Shown here: positions 56,785-63,764 of the stretch, piece by piece
Layout of the letters: every line of letters starts with the position of its first letter
Numbering within the stretch: position 1 is the first letter of the stretch
IMG/VR virus record: IMGVR_UViG_3300036832_001118
Span: 1 to 64,000 of that record
Strand: one strand, 5' to 3'
DNA length: 64,000 nucleotides
From: a virus
Program-made: the position numbers and the translations under genes
Notes under the pieces: model-generated
What the model saw: only the letters and a program-made list of their open reading frames with translations
Databases searched by the model: none
Told to the model about the DNA's origin: nothing

Positions 56785-57185
56785 CCAGCAACATCCAGGC
56801 GATGGCCGATTACATCCCGGCCGCGTGGCGCGCCTACCAGCACCTCGGCCAGATCCGCGACCTGCAGGCGCGGGCGCTGCCGCACATCCAAGCGCTGATG
56901 GCGATGATGCCACAGGCGCAGGCGCTCTATGCGGAGATCTTCCCGGAGGCGCAGCAGTCGCAGTCGCACCCGCCGGCGCTGACCGGCATCTCGGTCGAGC
57001 AGCTCCAGCAAATGCTCAACCACTACGGCGCCAGCCTGCGCGTAGATGGCAAGTATGGCGACCGCACCCACAAGGCGGTCGAGGCCTATCAGCGCGGACA
57101 CGGGCTGATCGTTGACGGCTGGGCCGGATCGGAAACGTTGAATCACCTGTTCGGCAAGGTGTCGAGCGACGCGGCCAAGCCGTGA
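56781..57185 (+). CDS. Peptidoglycan-binding domain protein (134 aa)
   Basis: Residues about 72-128 are a PG-binding-1 domain: VEQLQQMLNHYGASLRVDGK, then YGDRTHKAVEAYQRGHGLIV and DGWAGSETLNHLF. The first 70 residues are helical (YQHLGQIRDLQARALPHIQA). There is no catalytic part, so it may be a wall-bound accessory to the endolysins. ATGA and GTGA junctions couple it to its neighbours. Confidence 0.75.
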   Translation: MTSNIQAMADYIPAAWRAYQHLGQIRDLQARALPHIQALMAMMPQAQALYAEIFPEAQQSQSHPPALTGISVEQLQQMLNHYGASLRVDGKYGDRTHKAVEAYQRGHGLIVDGWAGSETLNHLFGKVSSDAAKP

Positions 57186-57277
57186 TCAGCAACAACGGCT
57201 GCTTACTGATCTTGAACGTTGCGGTCTGGATAATGGTTGGTCTTCTGCTCTTAATCGGCAGCGCCAAGTACGGATGA
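57182..57277 (+). CDS. Single-pass membrane miniprotein (31 aa)
   Basis: A GTG overlapping the previous stop opens a 31-residue frame that is one transmembrane helix (CLLILNVAVWIMVGLLLLIG) with a short SAKYG tail. Placed before the holin-like gene, it may modulate lysis timing. Small size keeps confidence moderate. Confidence 0.5.
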   Translation: MISNNGCLLILNVAVWIMVGLLLLIGSAKYG

Positions 57278-57283
57278 ACCGCC

Positions 57284-57595
57284 ATGAAACTCAGCCAGGA
57301 TCAACTCTACTCATTCGTGCGTTGGGTCATCACCGGCCTGTGCGGTTGGCTGCTGACCAAGGGCTGGATCAACGATGTGTGGGTCGAGGGCATCATCGGC
57401 GTCGCCCTGGCCATCGCCTCGCTCGGCTGGTCGATGTGGACCCACACCCCAGCGCAACAATTAGAGGCGGTCAAGCGCATCAGCCCAGACATCAAGGTCG
57501 AGGTACCAGAGAAGGTTCTCGACGCGCATCCCTCGATTAAACAATTGGCGGATAGCAACCCAGCCTTCATGCACGTGGTGGGGCGCGATCAATAA
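57284..57595 (+). CDS. Holin-like membrane protein (103 aa)
   Basis: Two hydrophobic helices, SFVRWVITGLCGWLLTKGWI (about 10-29) and VEGIIGVALAIASLGWSMWT (about 34-53), are followed by a soluble Lys/Pro-rich tail (VEVPEKVLDAHPSIKQLADS). Position next to endolysins and a Rz-like gene supports a holin, which would permeabilise the inner membrane. It starts after an ACCGCC gap with weak binding site. Confidence 0.65.
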   Translation: MKLSQDQLYSFVRWVITGLCGWLLTKGWINDVWVEGIIGVALAIASLGWSMWTHTPAQQLEAVKRISPDIKVEVPEKVLDAHPSIKQLADSNPAFMHVVGRDQ

Positions 57596-57605
57596 TGGAA
57601 GACCG

Positions 57606-58010
57606 GTGGCTGATACGAATAACAATGGTCGCACTATACGCCTCCCCAGTCTCGCCACCCTCAGCGTTGTCATCGCGCTGCTGGTACAGCTCGGCGGCGT
57701 CATTGTCTGGGCGACCAACGAGCATAATGCGCGCGTCGTTTTGCAGCAACAAGTGGACGCCCGCATCCGCGATGCTGATGGCCGCCTCGTGCAATTAGAT
57801 ACGCGTCTGGCGCGGCTTGACGAATTCGTGCGCACGCTCAATGACAAGCAGAATGTGGTCAATACCTCGGATGCGGCCCGCTACGACAGTCTCGAAGGGC
57901 ACCTGAAGCGTATGGATGATCGCGTCGACCGCATCGTGCAGGCGCTCGACCAGACATATAATTTGCTCAACGAGCACCTGCGCAACCCAAAAATGCACCG
58001 CCAACCATGA
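57606..58010 (+). CDS. Membrane-anchored coiled-coil protein (Rz/i-spanin-like)
   Basis: The GTG start at 57606 follows GGAAG. A single transmembrane helix near residue 16-36 (LATLSVVIALLVQLGGVIVW) is followed by a long charged coiled coil (QLDTRLARLDEFVRTLNDKQ, LKRMDDRVDRIVQALDQTYN). This is the layout of inner-membrane spanins. The likely partner could be the lipoprotein at 56389. Confidence 0.6.
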   Translation: MADTNNNGRTIRLPSLATLSVVIALLVQLGGVIVWATNEHNARVVLQQQVDARIRDADGRLVQLDTRLARLDEFVRTLNDKQNVVNTSDAARYDSLEGHLKRMDDRVDRIVQALDQTYNLLNEHLRNPKMHRQP

Positions 58011-58034
58011 GACTCAGCTGCCTCGCCCGTAGGG

Positions 58035-58095
58035 CAGTTGATAGGGCTGCTCGCAGCCTACCCCCATCACACGCTGTGGGCAGCCCACCCCTAAT
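58035..58095. other. Hairpin-forming stretch before the hydrolase-like frame
   Basis: Two inverted repeats lie here: GGCTG (58045-58049) with CAGCC (58054-58058), and GTGGGC with GCCCAC around a single A (58076-58088). No T tract follows either. AAAAGGA at 58096-58102 then precedes the hydrolase-like reading frame. Confidence 0.4.
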
Positions 58096-58215
58096 AAAAG
58101 GACGAGAGCGATCGCAATACCATATGTCGCCTGCTTCTTTGGCGCCGGACCGACCGGCATCTGGGCCTGGGGCGGGTTCTTCACGTCGTCCGGTATATGG
58201 CGCACGGCCAACCGC

Positions 58216-58605
58216 TTGCGCGCCATTGGGATCGAGGCGGAATGCTTTCGCTTCAATCAGACGGAGCTTGCCGATGCGCGGCTGACGACCGCGCGCACTG
58301 CACATCGGCCGGTCGGTATGTTGGCCTACTCGCTTGGCAACACCGCGGCGCTGTGGTTGCAACAATACACGACGTGTAATTTGTTGTTTTCGATCGCCGA
58401 CTCGAAGCTGGGGCGTAACACTCCGGTCAATCACATGCACACCAAGCGCTCAGTGCTGTGGCGCGGTCCTGGCGTGCTCAGTGGCGCTGGCGGCGATCTC
58501 GGCTATGACGTGGTGCACGACAGCAACAAGCCGCATCTGCTGATGGATTTCGCGCCCGAGGTTTGGCAGAACGCAATGGCCGAATTCAGCAAACTGATTG
58601 TTTGA
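58216..58605 (+). CDS. Alpha/beta-hydrolase-like protein with unclear start
   Basis: The frame is open from 58045 to 58605, and the residues before 58216 look real: AIAIPYVACFFGAGPTGIWA, then WGGFFTSSGIWRTANRL. Yet no ATG, GTG or TTG lies in that part; the first is TTG 58216 (129 residues). A good binding site (AAAAGGA) lies eight bases before ATC 58111. The body has a nucleophile elbow AYSLGN (Ser about residue 40 of this frame) and a late His in KPHLLMDF. So it may be an esterase/cutinase-like protein with an unusual start, or a frameshifted gene. It is tail-to-tail with the reverse-strand gene. Confidence 0.5.
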   Translation: MRAIGIEAECFRFNQTELADARLTTARTAHRPVGMLAYSLGNTAALWLQQYTTCNLLFSIADSKLGRNTPVNHMHTKRSVLWRGPGVLSGAGGDLGYDVVHDSNKPHLLMDFAPEVWQNAMAEFSKLIV

Positions 58606-58607
58606 CG

Positions 58608-59057
58608 CTATTGCTTCGGCGCGTGACACACCTGCGTGTCCTCTGGGAACCTGCGGCAATGCTCTTCACCCATTTGGATCACGCGTTCGCGACTTTCGTC
58701 TATTGATTCTGGTTGCGGGTCTATGACCGGCGGCGTTCCGGGCGGTCGTGCGTAGGCGGCGAATGGCACGTGCGGAGCATTCAGACTATTGGGCACCGGC
58801 CGCGATATGATCGGCGGGTGACGTTCCCATGGCGGACCGTACAGGGCCCAAGAATAGTCGTCGGGCAGTCGACAATAGGGATCGTAGTCCGCGTCGGGGC
58901 AGAAAAAGTAGTTTCCATCGCGATAGATGTGGCGCGGATACGAATAAACCTCGACCGGCGGCGGTGGTAACCGCGGCAGCGGCACGACCGGAATGCCATC
59001 GGCCAGTGCCAGCGCCGGCGAAAACGCCAGCAAACATGCTAAGATAGACCGTCTCAT
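58608..59057 (-). CDS. Secreted Pro-rich protein (149 aa)
   Basis: The reverse-strand gene starts at 59057 with AAGGAGGG six bases upstream. MRRSILACLLAFSPALALAD is a clear signal peptide with a cut after LALA. The mature part is Pro-rich (PVVPLPRLPPPPVEVYSYPR), with YFFCPDADYDPYCRLPDDYS and a Cys near the end. Small exported proteins of this type are found in Bradyrhizobium-like genomes. It may be a cargo gene expressed from its own promoter. Confidence 0.65.
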   Translation of the reverse strand: MRRSILACLLAFSPALALADGIPVVPLPRLPPPPVEVYSYPRHIYRDGNYFFCPDADYDPYCRLPDDYSWALYGPPWERHPPIISRPVPNSLNAPHVPFAAYARPPGTPPVIDPQPESIDESRERVIQMGEEHCRRFPEDTQVCHAPKQ

Positions 59058-59070
59058 TGAAGCCCTCCTT

Positions 59071-59102
59071 GCCTCGTCCCTTCGGGGGCGAGGCCTTTTT
59101 TT
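59071..59102 (+). terminator. Rho-independent terminator, + strand orientation
   Basis: GCCTCGTCCC (59071-59080) pairs with the GGGGGCGAGGC stretch ending at 59094, followed by a run of seven T (59096-59102). It would stop + strand transcription reading through the reverse gene. It lies just upstream of that gene's binding site, in the gap between the divergent genes. Confidence 0.8.
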
Positions 59103-59117
59103 GTGTTTAAACGCCCC

Positions 59118-59153
59118 GCCCAAAATGGGCAATGCGTGCCGCCCAAAATGGGC
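59118..59153. repeat. Two copies of a 13-bp palindrome
   Basis: GCCCAAAATGGGC occurs at 59118-59130 and 59141-59153, 23 bases apart start to start, each with five-base arms. They lie in the 221-base gap between divergent genes, upstream of the promoter-like elements at 59210. They look like tandem operators for a dimeric regulator. Confidence 0.5.
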
Positions 59154-59209
59154 AAGATGGCCTAAGTTACCATCAGATACAAATTTCTGTGGCGCATGAC
59201 AAGCGCTAC

Positions 59210-59238
59210 TTGACATGGTGCAAGGACAGCGCAACCAT
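59210..59238 (+). promoter_or_regulatory. Possible promoter for the right-end genes
   Basis: TTGACA at 59210-59215 is a perfect -35 element and AACCAT at 59233-59238, after 17 bases, is a poor -10. Transcription would read into the genes from 59279. The tandem palindromes are 57 bases or more upstream. The weak -10 suggests need for activation, or no promoter. Confidence 0.3.
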
Positions 59239-59278
59239 GCTGTGTGAGGATTTAACGCCGCCCCAATGGAGATGTCCG

Positions 59279-59470
59279 ATGGGTCCGCTTAGTGACAGAC
59301 AGCGGCGTGAGGACGTCCAATATGCCCAAGCCCGAGAGCGCATAGAGAAGGGATGGGATGCCATACTGCGACGCGACGCAGACACTGCTGCGGATCTCCT
59401 TGAGCAGGCCGCGCATGACTTGCGCGCTATCAACAAGAAAGTCGTGCCAATTCGGGGCCCGAAAGGGTGA
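59279..59470 (+). CDS. Small helical protein (63 aa)
   Basis: The start ATG 59279 has GGAG seven bases upstream. The product is helical and charged (LSDRQRREDVQYAQARERIE, then DADTAADLLEQAAHDLRAIN) and ends KKVVPIRGPKG. Function unknown; it is the first gene of the right-end chain. Confidence 0.55.
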   Translation: MGPLSDRQRREDVQYAQARERIEKGWDAILRRDADTAADLLEQAAHDLRAINKKVVPIRGPKG

Positions 59471-59503
59471 GGGGGTTGTAACCCAGCGTATGGAGGACGC
59501 ACA

Positions 59504-59839
59504 ATGAGTAGTAATGGTGGGAATGTGCAGGAAGCGGAAGGTCGGATGCGTCAACTGCCGGGTGTCATTGCCGGCATGGAGAAGACGCTGGAGCGGGAGC
59601 TGGGTCGCACTCCAGCGATCGCGCCTGATGCGCCGGAACTGAAGCGCAATACATTCACGGCCCACGAGCCATTGCAAACCATCGCTGATGCTCTCAAGCG
59701 ATTGATTTGGGATGACAATGAAAAACTCGCGCAGATGATCACCTCGCATTTTCAGGCCGAGCAACCCGCATCTATGGCTGCCGCCATCCAGCGGGCCGCT
59801 GATGATTTGAGGAATGAGTACAGCAATTCGCGGCAGTAA
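59504..59839 (+). CDS. Hypothetical helical protein (111 aa)
   Basis: GGAGGA precedes ATG 59504. The protein is helical (MRQLPGVIAGMEKTLERELG, then LQTIADALKRLIWDDNEKLA), acidic and Ala-rich at the end. No family recognised. It is likely an early or regulatory small protein. Confidence 0.55.
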   Translation: MSSNGGNVQEAEGRMRQLPGVIAGMEKTLERELGRTPAIAPDAPELKRNTFTAHEPLQTIADALKRLIWDDNEKLAQMITSHFQAEQPASMAAAIQRAADDLRNEYSNSRQ

Positions 59840-59861
59840 CCAATTCCCCTGTCGCGATGGG

Positions 59862-59910
59862 GCCGCCGCTAGAGGGAGGAAGGGCCTTTGCCTGGCGGCG
59901 GCTCTTTTCT
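59862..59910 (+). terminator. Terminator-like stem-loop
   Basis: GCCGCCGC (59862-59869) pairs perfectly with GCGGCGGC (59895-59902) around a 25-base loop that holds an inner GGC/GCC pair, and TCTTTTCTT follows. The long loop and imperfect T tract make it a moderate terminator, perhaps an attenuator before the gene at 59941. Confidence 0.5.
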
Positions 59911-59940
59911 TGGCCCACTTGGAACCCAAAGGAAAGGCAA

Positions 59941-60222
59941 ATGAAACGCGCTCGCATCCGCGATGAGTTCGGCACCCGCAAAGGCACTAAGCTCGATAAG
60001 TTGGTTTGCTACCTTGTCCCCAAAGCCGACAAGGAGATCAAACTTAAACGACTGGCCAAGATGATCCATCGCAAGGACAAGGTCATCGACCCGGTCAATG
60101 CGACCAGGATGAGCATCAACGGCCTTAACCGTCACATCCAGGAGCGCAACCTCCCTTATAAGCCAGTCACCTACTCTCGCGCCGGCAAAGAGATCACGCT
60201 CCGATTACAGCGCACGACTTGA
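59941..60222 (+). CDS. Basic protein, possible winged-helix DNA binder (93 aa)
   Basis: The protein is strongly basic (MKRARIRDEFGTRKGTKLDK, LKRLAKMIHRKD) and patterned as helix-helix-wing: VNATRMSINGLNRHIQERNL looks like a recognition helix and KPVTYSRAGKEITLRLQRTT like a wing. It may be a small transcription factor or nucleoid-type protein. AAAGG precedes the ATG. Confidence 0.55.
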   Translation: MKRARIRDEFGTRKGTKLDKLVCYLVPKADKEIKLKRLAKMIHRKDKVIDPVNATRMSINGLNRHIQERNLPYKPVTYSRAGKEITLRLQRTT

Positions 60223-60232
60223 GGTGGGGCCC

Positions 60233-60270
60233 GCCGTCGATGGCTTATAGCTACAGAGGCTGTCGACGGC
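60233..60270. other. Intergenic stem-loop
   Basis: GCCGTCGA (60233-60240) pairs with TCGACGGC (60263-60270) around a 22-base loop. No T tract follows. It lies just before the GGAGGGA binding site of the gene at 60290 and could affect its translation. Confidence 0.45.
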
Positions 60271-60289
60271 GATTGCTTTGGAGGGAGCC

Positions 60290-60550
60290 ATGGACGACGA
60301 TCTTGACGACTTCATTAATGCGTGGCTGGCACCTAAGCAGAGAAGGTGGATGCGTATGGCAGATATCATTTCAACGGCAGATAAACTGGCAGAGATTAAG
60401 CGAGAGATCGCCGTGCGCCGCAACGCCTATCCCAAATGGGTCGAGGCCGGTCGCTTGACGCAGCAAAAGTCTGATTACCAATTGCGCGTCATGCAGGCTA
60501 TCCAAGCCGACTATGAGCGCAAGGCGAAAGCGAGCAACACGGAGGAATAA
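60290..60550 (+). CDS. Hypothetical helical protein (86 aa)
   Basis: GGAGGGA precedes ATG 60290. The protein has an acidic start (MDDDLDDFINAWLAPKQRRW) and long charged helices (ADKLAEIKREIAVRRNAYPK, QAIQADYERKAKA). It resembles small phage proteins of unknown role. A second binding site follows for the next gene. Confidence 0.55.
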   Translation: MDDDLDDFINAWLAPKQRRWMRMADIISTADKLAEIKREIAVRRNAYPKWVEAGRLTQQKSDYQLRVMQAIQADYERKAKASNTEE

Positions 60551-60573
60551 AACACCGTGAAGATAACCCCATT

Positions 60574-60771
60574 ATGAGCATGGATATATTGAATAAGTTG
60601 TTGACGGTGCATCGCACAGACGCGCGGCTGGTTTGCGTCATTCGCGCCCTCGGGGAAATCCCGGTGATCCGCTACGCCGAGGAGCACACACGAGACGGCC
60701 ACACTATCACACTGACGTTTCCGGCTGAGCTGGTGGAAGTGTATCTCCCAGTTGATGCAGGCACGCGGTGA
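60574..60771 (+). CDS. Hypothetical protein (65 aa), paralogue of the gene at 8798
   Basis: The motif AEEHTRDGHTITLTFPAELV matches REEYGRSGHTVILTIPAEHI of the protein at 8798. ATG 60574 has no good binding site of its own, but a six-codon frame (GTG at 60557, MKITPL) with GGAGGA upstream ends in TGA overlapping this ATG, so translation may depend on this leader. Confidence 0.5.
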   Translation: MSMDILNKLLTVHRTDARLVCVIRALGEIPVIRYAEEHTRDGHTITLTFPAELVEVYLPVDAGTR

Positions 60772-60858
60772 GTTCCCGTCGGACATCATCCATCGTGGGT
60801 TCGGCGACAGGCCACTGCCGGAACGCAGACCACCACCAATAACCAAGGGAGCGCGACT

Positions 60859-61329
60859 ATGTTACAGCGACGTCAAATGCTAAGCGCGAAGGAACTGCTG
60901 CTACCCAAAAAGGTGGTTGAGGCCCTGATCGCCATCCGCGACGAGCTGCGCGATGGCAAATATCCGCACCGGTCCATCTACAGTGGCGAGACGTGGTCAC
61001 CGATCAGTTACGGTTTCAACCCACAGCTCCCCCCGGACACGGAGGTATACTTCAACATGGTGCACTGGTCCATCCATTCGCGGGAGTATTCGCGGCCGTA
61101 CCGAATCTGCTGCATCGGCGGCCTGGTGGAACAGCGCACCGGATATCGGATGCGTGGTGACTTTGATTTTCAGCAGCACCAACTGTGCTATCCGGGCGGC
61201 ATTCCTGACCGGCAGATTACCGAAAGCCAGGTTCGCCTGTACAACAAAATCACCCCGGACCAAGCGGCCGACGCGATCGACAACTTCCTGTACGAGGGTG
61301 ACCCACAGTGGGGGCGCGTGCTGACATGA
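60859..61329 (+). CDS. Hypothetical protein (156 aa)
   Basis: The protein is rich in His, Tyr and Trp in the middle (VYFNMVHWSIHSREYSRPYR) and has helical ends (KKVVEALIAIRDELRDGKYP, ITPDQAADAIDNFLYEG). No family recognised. AAGGGAG precedes the ATG. ATGA junction with the next small frame. Confidence 0.55.
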   Translation: MLQRRQMLSAKELLLPKKVVEALIAIRDELRDGKYPHRSIYSGETWSPISYGFNPQLPPDTEVYFNMVHWSIHSREYSRPYRICCIGGLVEQRTGYRMRGDFDFQQHQLCYPGGIPDRQITESQVRLYNKITPDQAADAIDNFLYEGDPQWGRVLT

Positions 61330-61406
61330 ATGACCAGTTGACCATCTGGACCGGCTGCATCGGTATCCCGACGAGGACCCTGCCATCTATGAGACTTGGG
61401 GTATGA
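61326..61406 (+). CDS. Possible 26-aa bridging miniprotein
   Basis: A 27-codon frame, MNDQLTIWTGCIGIPTRTLP and six more residues, overlaps both neighbours by ATGA. It may be a translated miniprotein or only a coupling device. Listed because of its two exact overlaps. Confidence 0.25.
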   Translation: MNDQLTIWTGCIGIPTRTLPSMRLGV

Positions 61407-61882
61407 TAACCCTCAAAGACCTGATTGAGTTCGCATCCAAGAACTGTGAGCAGATCTTCAAGGTCACCGGCGAAATCGTCGCCATGTTTCACATGTGCGA
61501 CGCCGACGAAAACAACTTTATCTGGCAGCCGGACATGGCGGACAAAGATGCCATGGCTGCGGCGGCGCGACAGATCATGTGCGAGAAACACATCCAATCC
61601 TACGTATTCATCGACGAGGCCTGGATCTTGGAGATCAAGCGAACCCTGAAACCTGGGGAGGCGGAAGAGATCGAGCGCTTCTGTAACGAGTTTGGTGTAA
61701 GCAACCATCCGGATCGCCGCGAGGTGCTGATGTTCTACGCCGAGAGCAAGAGCGGCGAGCGTCTGCAGGCACATCGCCCCATAGTGCGCCCGGAGCACGG
61801 CAAGCCAAAACTGATGTCGCTGCGATATCCCTGGCAGGGTGGCACGTCGCGCGGACGCCTGGTTGGATTGCTGCAGCCATGA
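61403..61882 (+). CDS. Hypothetical protein (159 aa)
   Basis: The product is alpha/beta (LKDLIEFASKNCEQIFKVTG, EIVAMFHMCDADENNFIWQP, HIQSYVFIDEAWILEIKRTL). The end is basic and Gly-rich. No family recognised. Next gene overlaps by ATGA. Confidence 0.55.
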   Translation: MITLKDLIEFASKNCEQIFKVTGEIVAMFHMCDADENNFIWQPDMADKDAMAAAARQIMCEKHIQSYVFIDEAWILEIKRTLKPGEAEEIERFCNEFGVSNHPDRREVLMFYAESKSGERLQAHRPIVRPEHGKPKLMSLRYPWQGGTSRGRLVGLLQP

Positions 61883-62316
61883 AATGCCGCCGACTGCCGC
61901 CACCGCCACCCAAAGGTTATACCTGGCTGCACCAGCGGTTGCTGCCGATTGCAGCAGTGGAATGGTGGTCGCGCCAAAATATGGCGGCGTTTGATCGCTG
62001 GGGTATTGAAACCGAAGAGCACTGGCGCAACGACCCGAGCTACCACTGGGCCGCGCAGCGCAAGAAGGTCAAGCCCATGAGCATCAAGATCTACGACGAG
62101 GACTGCCCCGGCTGCCGCCCGGCGGCAATGGATCCGGCCACCGGGCAGGTGCTGCCCGACGACCACCCGCTGATGCAACGGATCCTGCGCGCCTGGGGCC
62201 AAACCAGTCGCGCGCAGCGCGCGGCCTGGCACAAGGTCACCTGCCAGAACTCACGCGACCCGCACGACCTGCTGCTATGCCAGCAGTTTCTCAGCGCGAT
62301 CCAACATGGCGGCTGA
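61879..62316 (+). CDS. Hypothetical protein (145 aa)
   Basis: A Pro-rich start (MKCRRLPPPPPKGYTWLHQR), a Trp-rich middle (WWSRQNMAAFDRWGIETEEH), and a C-terminal domain with CPGCRPAAMDPATGQVLPDD. The in-frame ATG at 62078 (MSIKIYDEDCPGCR) could give a 79-residue product with a CxxC motif. No family recognised. Confidence 0.5.
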   Translation: MKCRRLPPPPPKGYTWLHQRLLPIAAVEWWSRQNMAAFDRWGIETEEHWRNDPSYHWAAQRKKVKPMSIKIYDEDCPGCRPAAMDPATGQVLPDDHPLMQRILRAWGQTSRAQRAAWHKVTCQNSRDPHDLLLCQQFLSAIQHGG

Positions 62317-62318
62317 CC

Positions 62319-62540
62319 ATGGTCCCGCCCGCCTATGCCGCCGCGGCGTACCAAGCCGCTGCCATCATGGAGGCGATGATGCGCGCCCATCGCCAACTAT
62401 TGGAGGAGGAAAACGTGTGGCGGATATGGGACTATGCGGGCAGCGAGCCGTTACGTAAATTAAACATTACCCTGGCGCAGGCGCAGTGGGCGTTCCACGA
62501 GGCCAAACGTCGGGTACGGGATAGGCATATTGGGCAGTAA
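62319..62540 (+). CDS. Small helical protein (73 aa)
   Basis: The protein is Ala-rich and helical (AAAAYQAAAIMEAMMRAHRQ, LNITLAQAQWAFHEAKRRVR). I start at ATG 62319 two bases after the previous stop; the frame extends to 62277 inside that gene. Function unknown. Confidence 0.5.
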   Translation: MVPPAYAAAAYQAAAIMEAMMRAHRQLLEEENVWRIWDYAGSEPLRKLNITLAQAQWAFHEAKRRVRDRHIGQ

Positions 62541-62544
62541 TTTC

Positions 62545-62748
62545 ATGGCCATCGTGTATGCCAAGTTCGAGGTCAATATCACGTCCCGCGATGGCTGGAC
62601 CAAGCTGCAGCTGGACGAACTGCGACGCTGCCTAGACCTTGCCACGCGCGCGTACACAACCCCAGAGTATGATGGTGACGTAGAGGTTGAGCTTACCGAA
62701 ACGGCAGGGGACTCGACGACGCAGGCGCAGATCGACGGAGGCGAATGA
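62545..62748 (+). CDS. Hypothetical protein (67 aa)
   Basis: The protein has strand-helix pattern (MAIVYAKFEVNITSRDGWTK, LQLDELRRCLDLATRAYTTP) and an acidic end. ATG 62545 is used; a TTG at 62530 lies upstream. No family recognised. Confidence 0.45.
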   Translation: MAIVYAKFEVNITSRDGWTKLQLDELRRCLDLATRAYTTPEYDGDVEVELTETAGDSTTQAQIDGGE

Positions 62749-62754
62749 CCAGCC

Positions 62755-62838
62755 GTGATCTGCATCTTCATGTTGGGTGCAGTGTCGGGTGTCGTGGGGA
62801 CAATCTGTGTGCTCATGCTGCTGTCTTGGTACGCATAA
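62755..62838 (+). CDS. Possible single-pass membrane miniprotein (27 aa)
   Basis: A GTG-started frame of 27 residues is nearly all hydrophobic (ICIFMLGAVSGVVGTICVLM, then LLSWYA), with a Gly-spaced helix suited to dimerisation. GGAGG lies 13 bases upstream, a poor spacing. The competing ATG frame at 62745 has no membrane character. Low to moderate confidence. Confidence 0.35.
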   Translation: MICIFMLGAVSGVVGTICVLMLLSWYA

Positions 62839-62871
62839 TGGCAGCACGAGATGCCCAGCCGAGGAGACTAA

Positions 62872-63153
62872 ATGATGCGCGACCTTGAAGTAACTGAGGG
62901 ACAAGAGTGGTGGATACAAGAAAAGGGCGCGCAGGCCTACCTATGGCACGGCACCCTGCTCCGGCATATTGAGTTCGATGGCGAGTGTTGGCGGGCTGGT
63001 GGTTGGTACAGCTACGTGGTGCTACCGCGCTTTGGCTGGATCAACGATGTGTGCCTCATCGTTGGCCAGCTGCCGGATGACATGGCGGAAGGACTCCGCA
63101 ACGCCAAAATGGACCCGCGTCACGCGCACCTCAACGAGCTCATGAAACCCTAA
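62872..63153 (+). CDS. Hypothetical protein (93 aa)
   Basis: The product is rich in Trp (EWWIQEKGAQAYLWHGTLLR, WRAGGWYSYVVLPRFGWIND) and ends in a helical, charged tail. GAGGAG precedes the ATG pair at 62872/62875. No family recognised. Confidence 0.55.
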   Translation: MMRDLEVTEGQEWWIQEKGAQAYLWHGTLLRHIEFDGECWRAGGWYSYVVLPRFGWINDVCLIVGQLPDDMAEGLRNAKMDPRHAHLNELMKP

Positions 63154-63174
63154 TTAGGGATCGAGGTAAAACCC

Positions 63175-63303
63175 ATGCTCTACTTAATCGTTTTATTGCT
63201 GCTGTGGGTAGTATGGCTGGAGGTTCGAGTGCGCATCCTTACGCGTGAAGTGTTTGCTTTCGAAAAGGCATACGTTCACAGATTTCCACATGCAGACAAG
63301 TAA
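63175..63303 (+). CDS. Single-pass membrane protein (42 aa)
   Basis: MLYLIVLLLLWVVWLEVRVR is one transmembrane helix followed by a basic and aromatic tail (FAFEKAYVHRFPHADK). GAGG precedes the ATG at a normal distance. Function unknown. Confidence 0.5.
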   Translation: MLYLIVLLLLWVVWLEVRVRILTREVFAFEKAYVHRFPHADK

Positions 63304-63304
63304 G

Positions 63305-63736
63305 ATGATTGACAAATCGACCTGGGGCGAGGGCCCGTGGCAGACCGAGCCCGACGAGCTGGACTGGACCGACGCTGTCACCGGGCTGCGCTGCCGAATT
63401 TTGCGCAACCCGCGCATGGGGATGCTGTGCGGCTACGTCGAGGTGCCACCCGAGCATCCGTTGTTCGGCCGCCATTACGATGGGGTGAATGCGCGCGTTG
63501 AGGTGCACGGCGGGGCGACCTTTGCTGAGGAGGAGGACGGACTATGGTGGATCGGCTTCGATTGCGGCCACACCTGGGACATCGCGCCGGGGATGGATGC
63601 GATGTTGCCGCCGTATGTGCGCGAACGGAACAGAGGGAGACCAGTAGTCTACCGCAGCTTCGACTACGTCCACGACCAGTGCACCGCTTTGGCGTGGCAG
63701 ATACACCAGCTAGCCGAAAAGCCCGAGGCCACGTAA
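63305..63736 (+). CDS. Conserved phage hypothetical protein (143 aa)
   Basis: The pattern GEGPWQTEPDELDWTDAVTG, CRILRNPRMGMLCGYVEVPP, EHPLFGRHYD, VHGGATFAEE and LWWIGFDCGHTWDIAPGMD is one I recall from many phage and bacterial hypothetical proteins, with conserved LCGYV, HPLxG, HGGxT and WWxGFDCxH blocks. No function is established that I can name. The start is ATG 63305; ATG 63290 is an alternative. Confidence 0.65.
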   Translation: MIDKSTWGEGPWQTEPDELDWTDAVTGLRCRILRNPRMGMLCGYVEVPPEHPLFGRHYDGVNARVEVHGGATFAEEEDGLWWIGFDCGHTWDIAPGMDAMLPPYVRERNRGRPVVYRSFDYVHDQCTALAWQIHQLAEKPEAT

Positions 63737-63764
63737 TGTGTCCGGTGCTCAATGAGGAAGCGCA

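Noticed and set aside
58014-58256. Reverse frame with signal-peptide-like IAIALVLLLGVGCP
   Set aside because: It overlaps the more protein-like + strand hydrolase frame and has no binding site; the hydrophobic run is probably chance.
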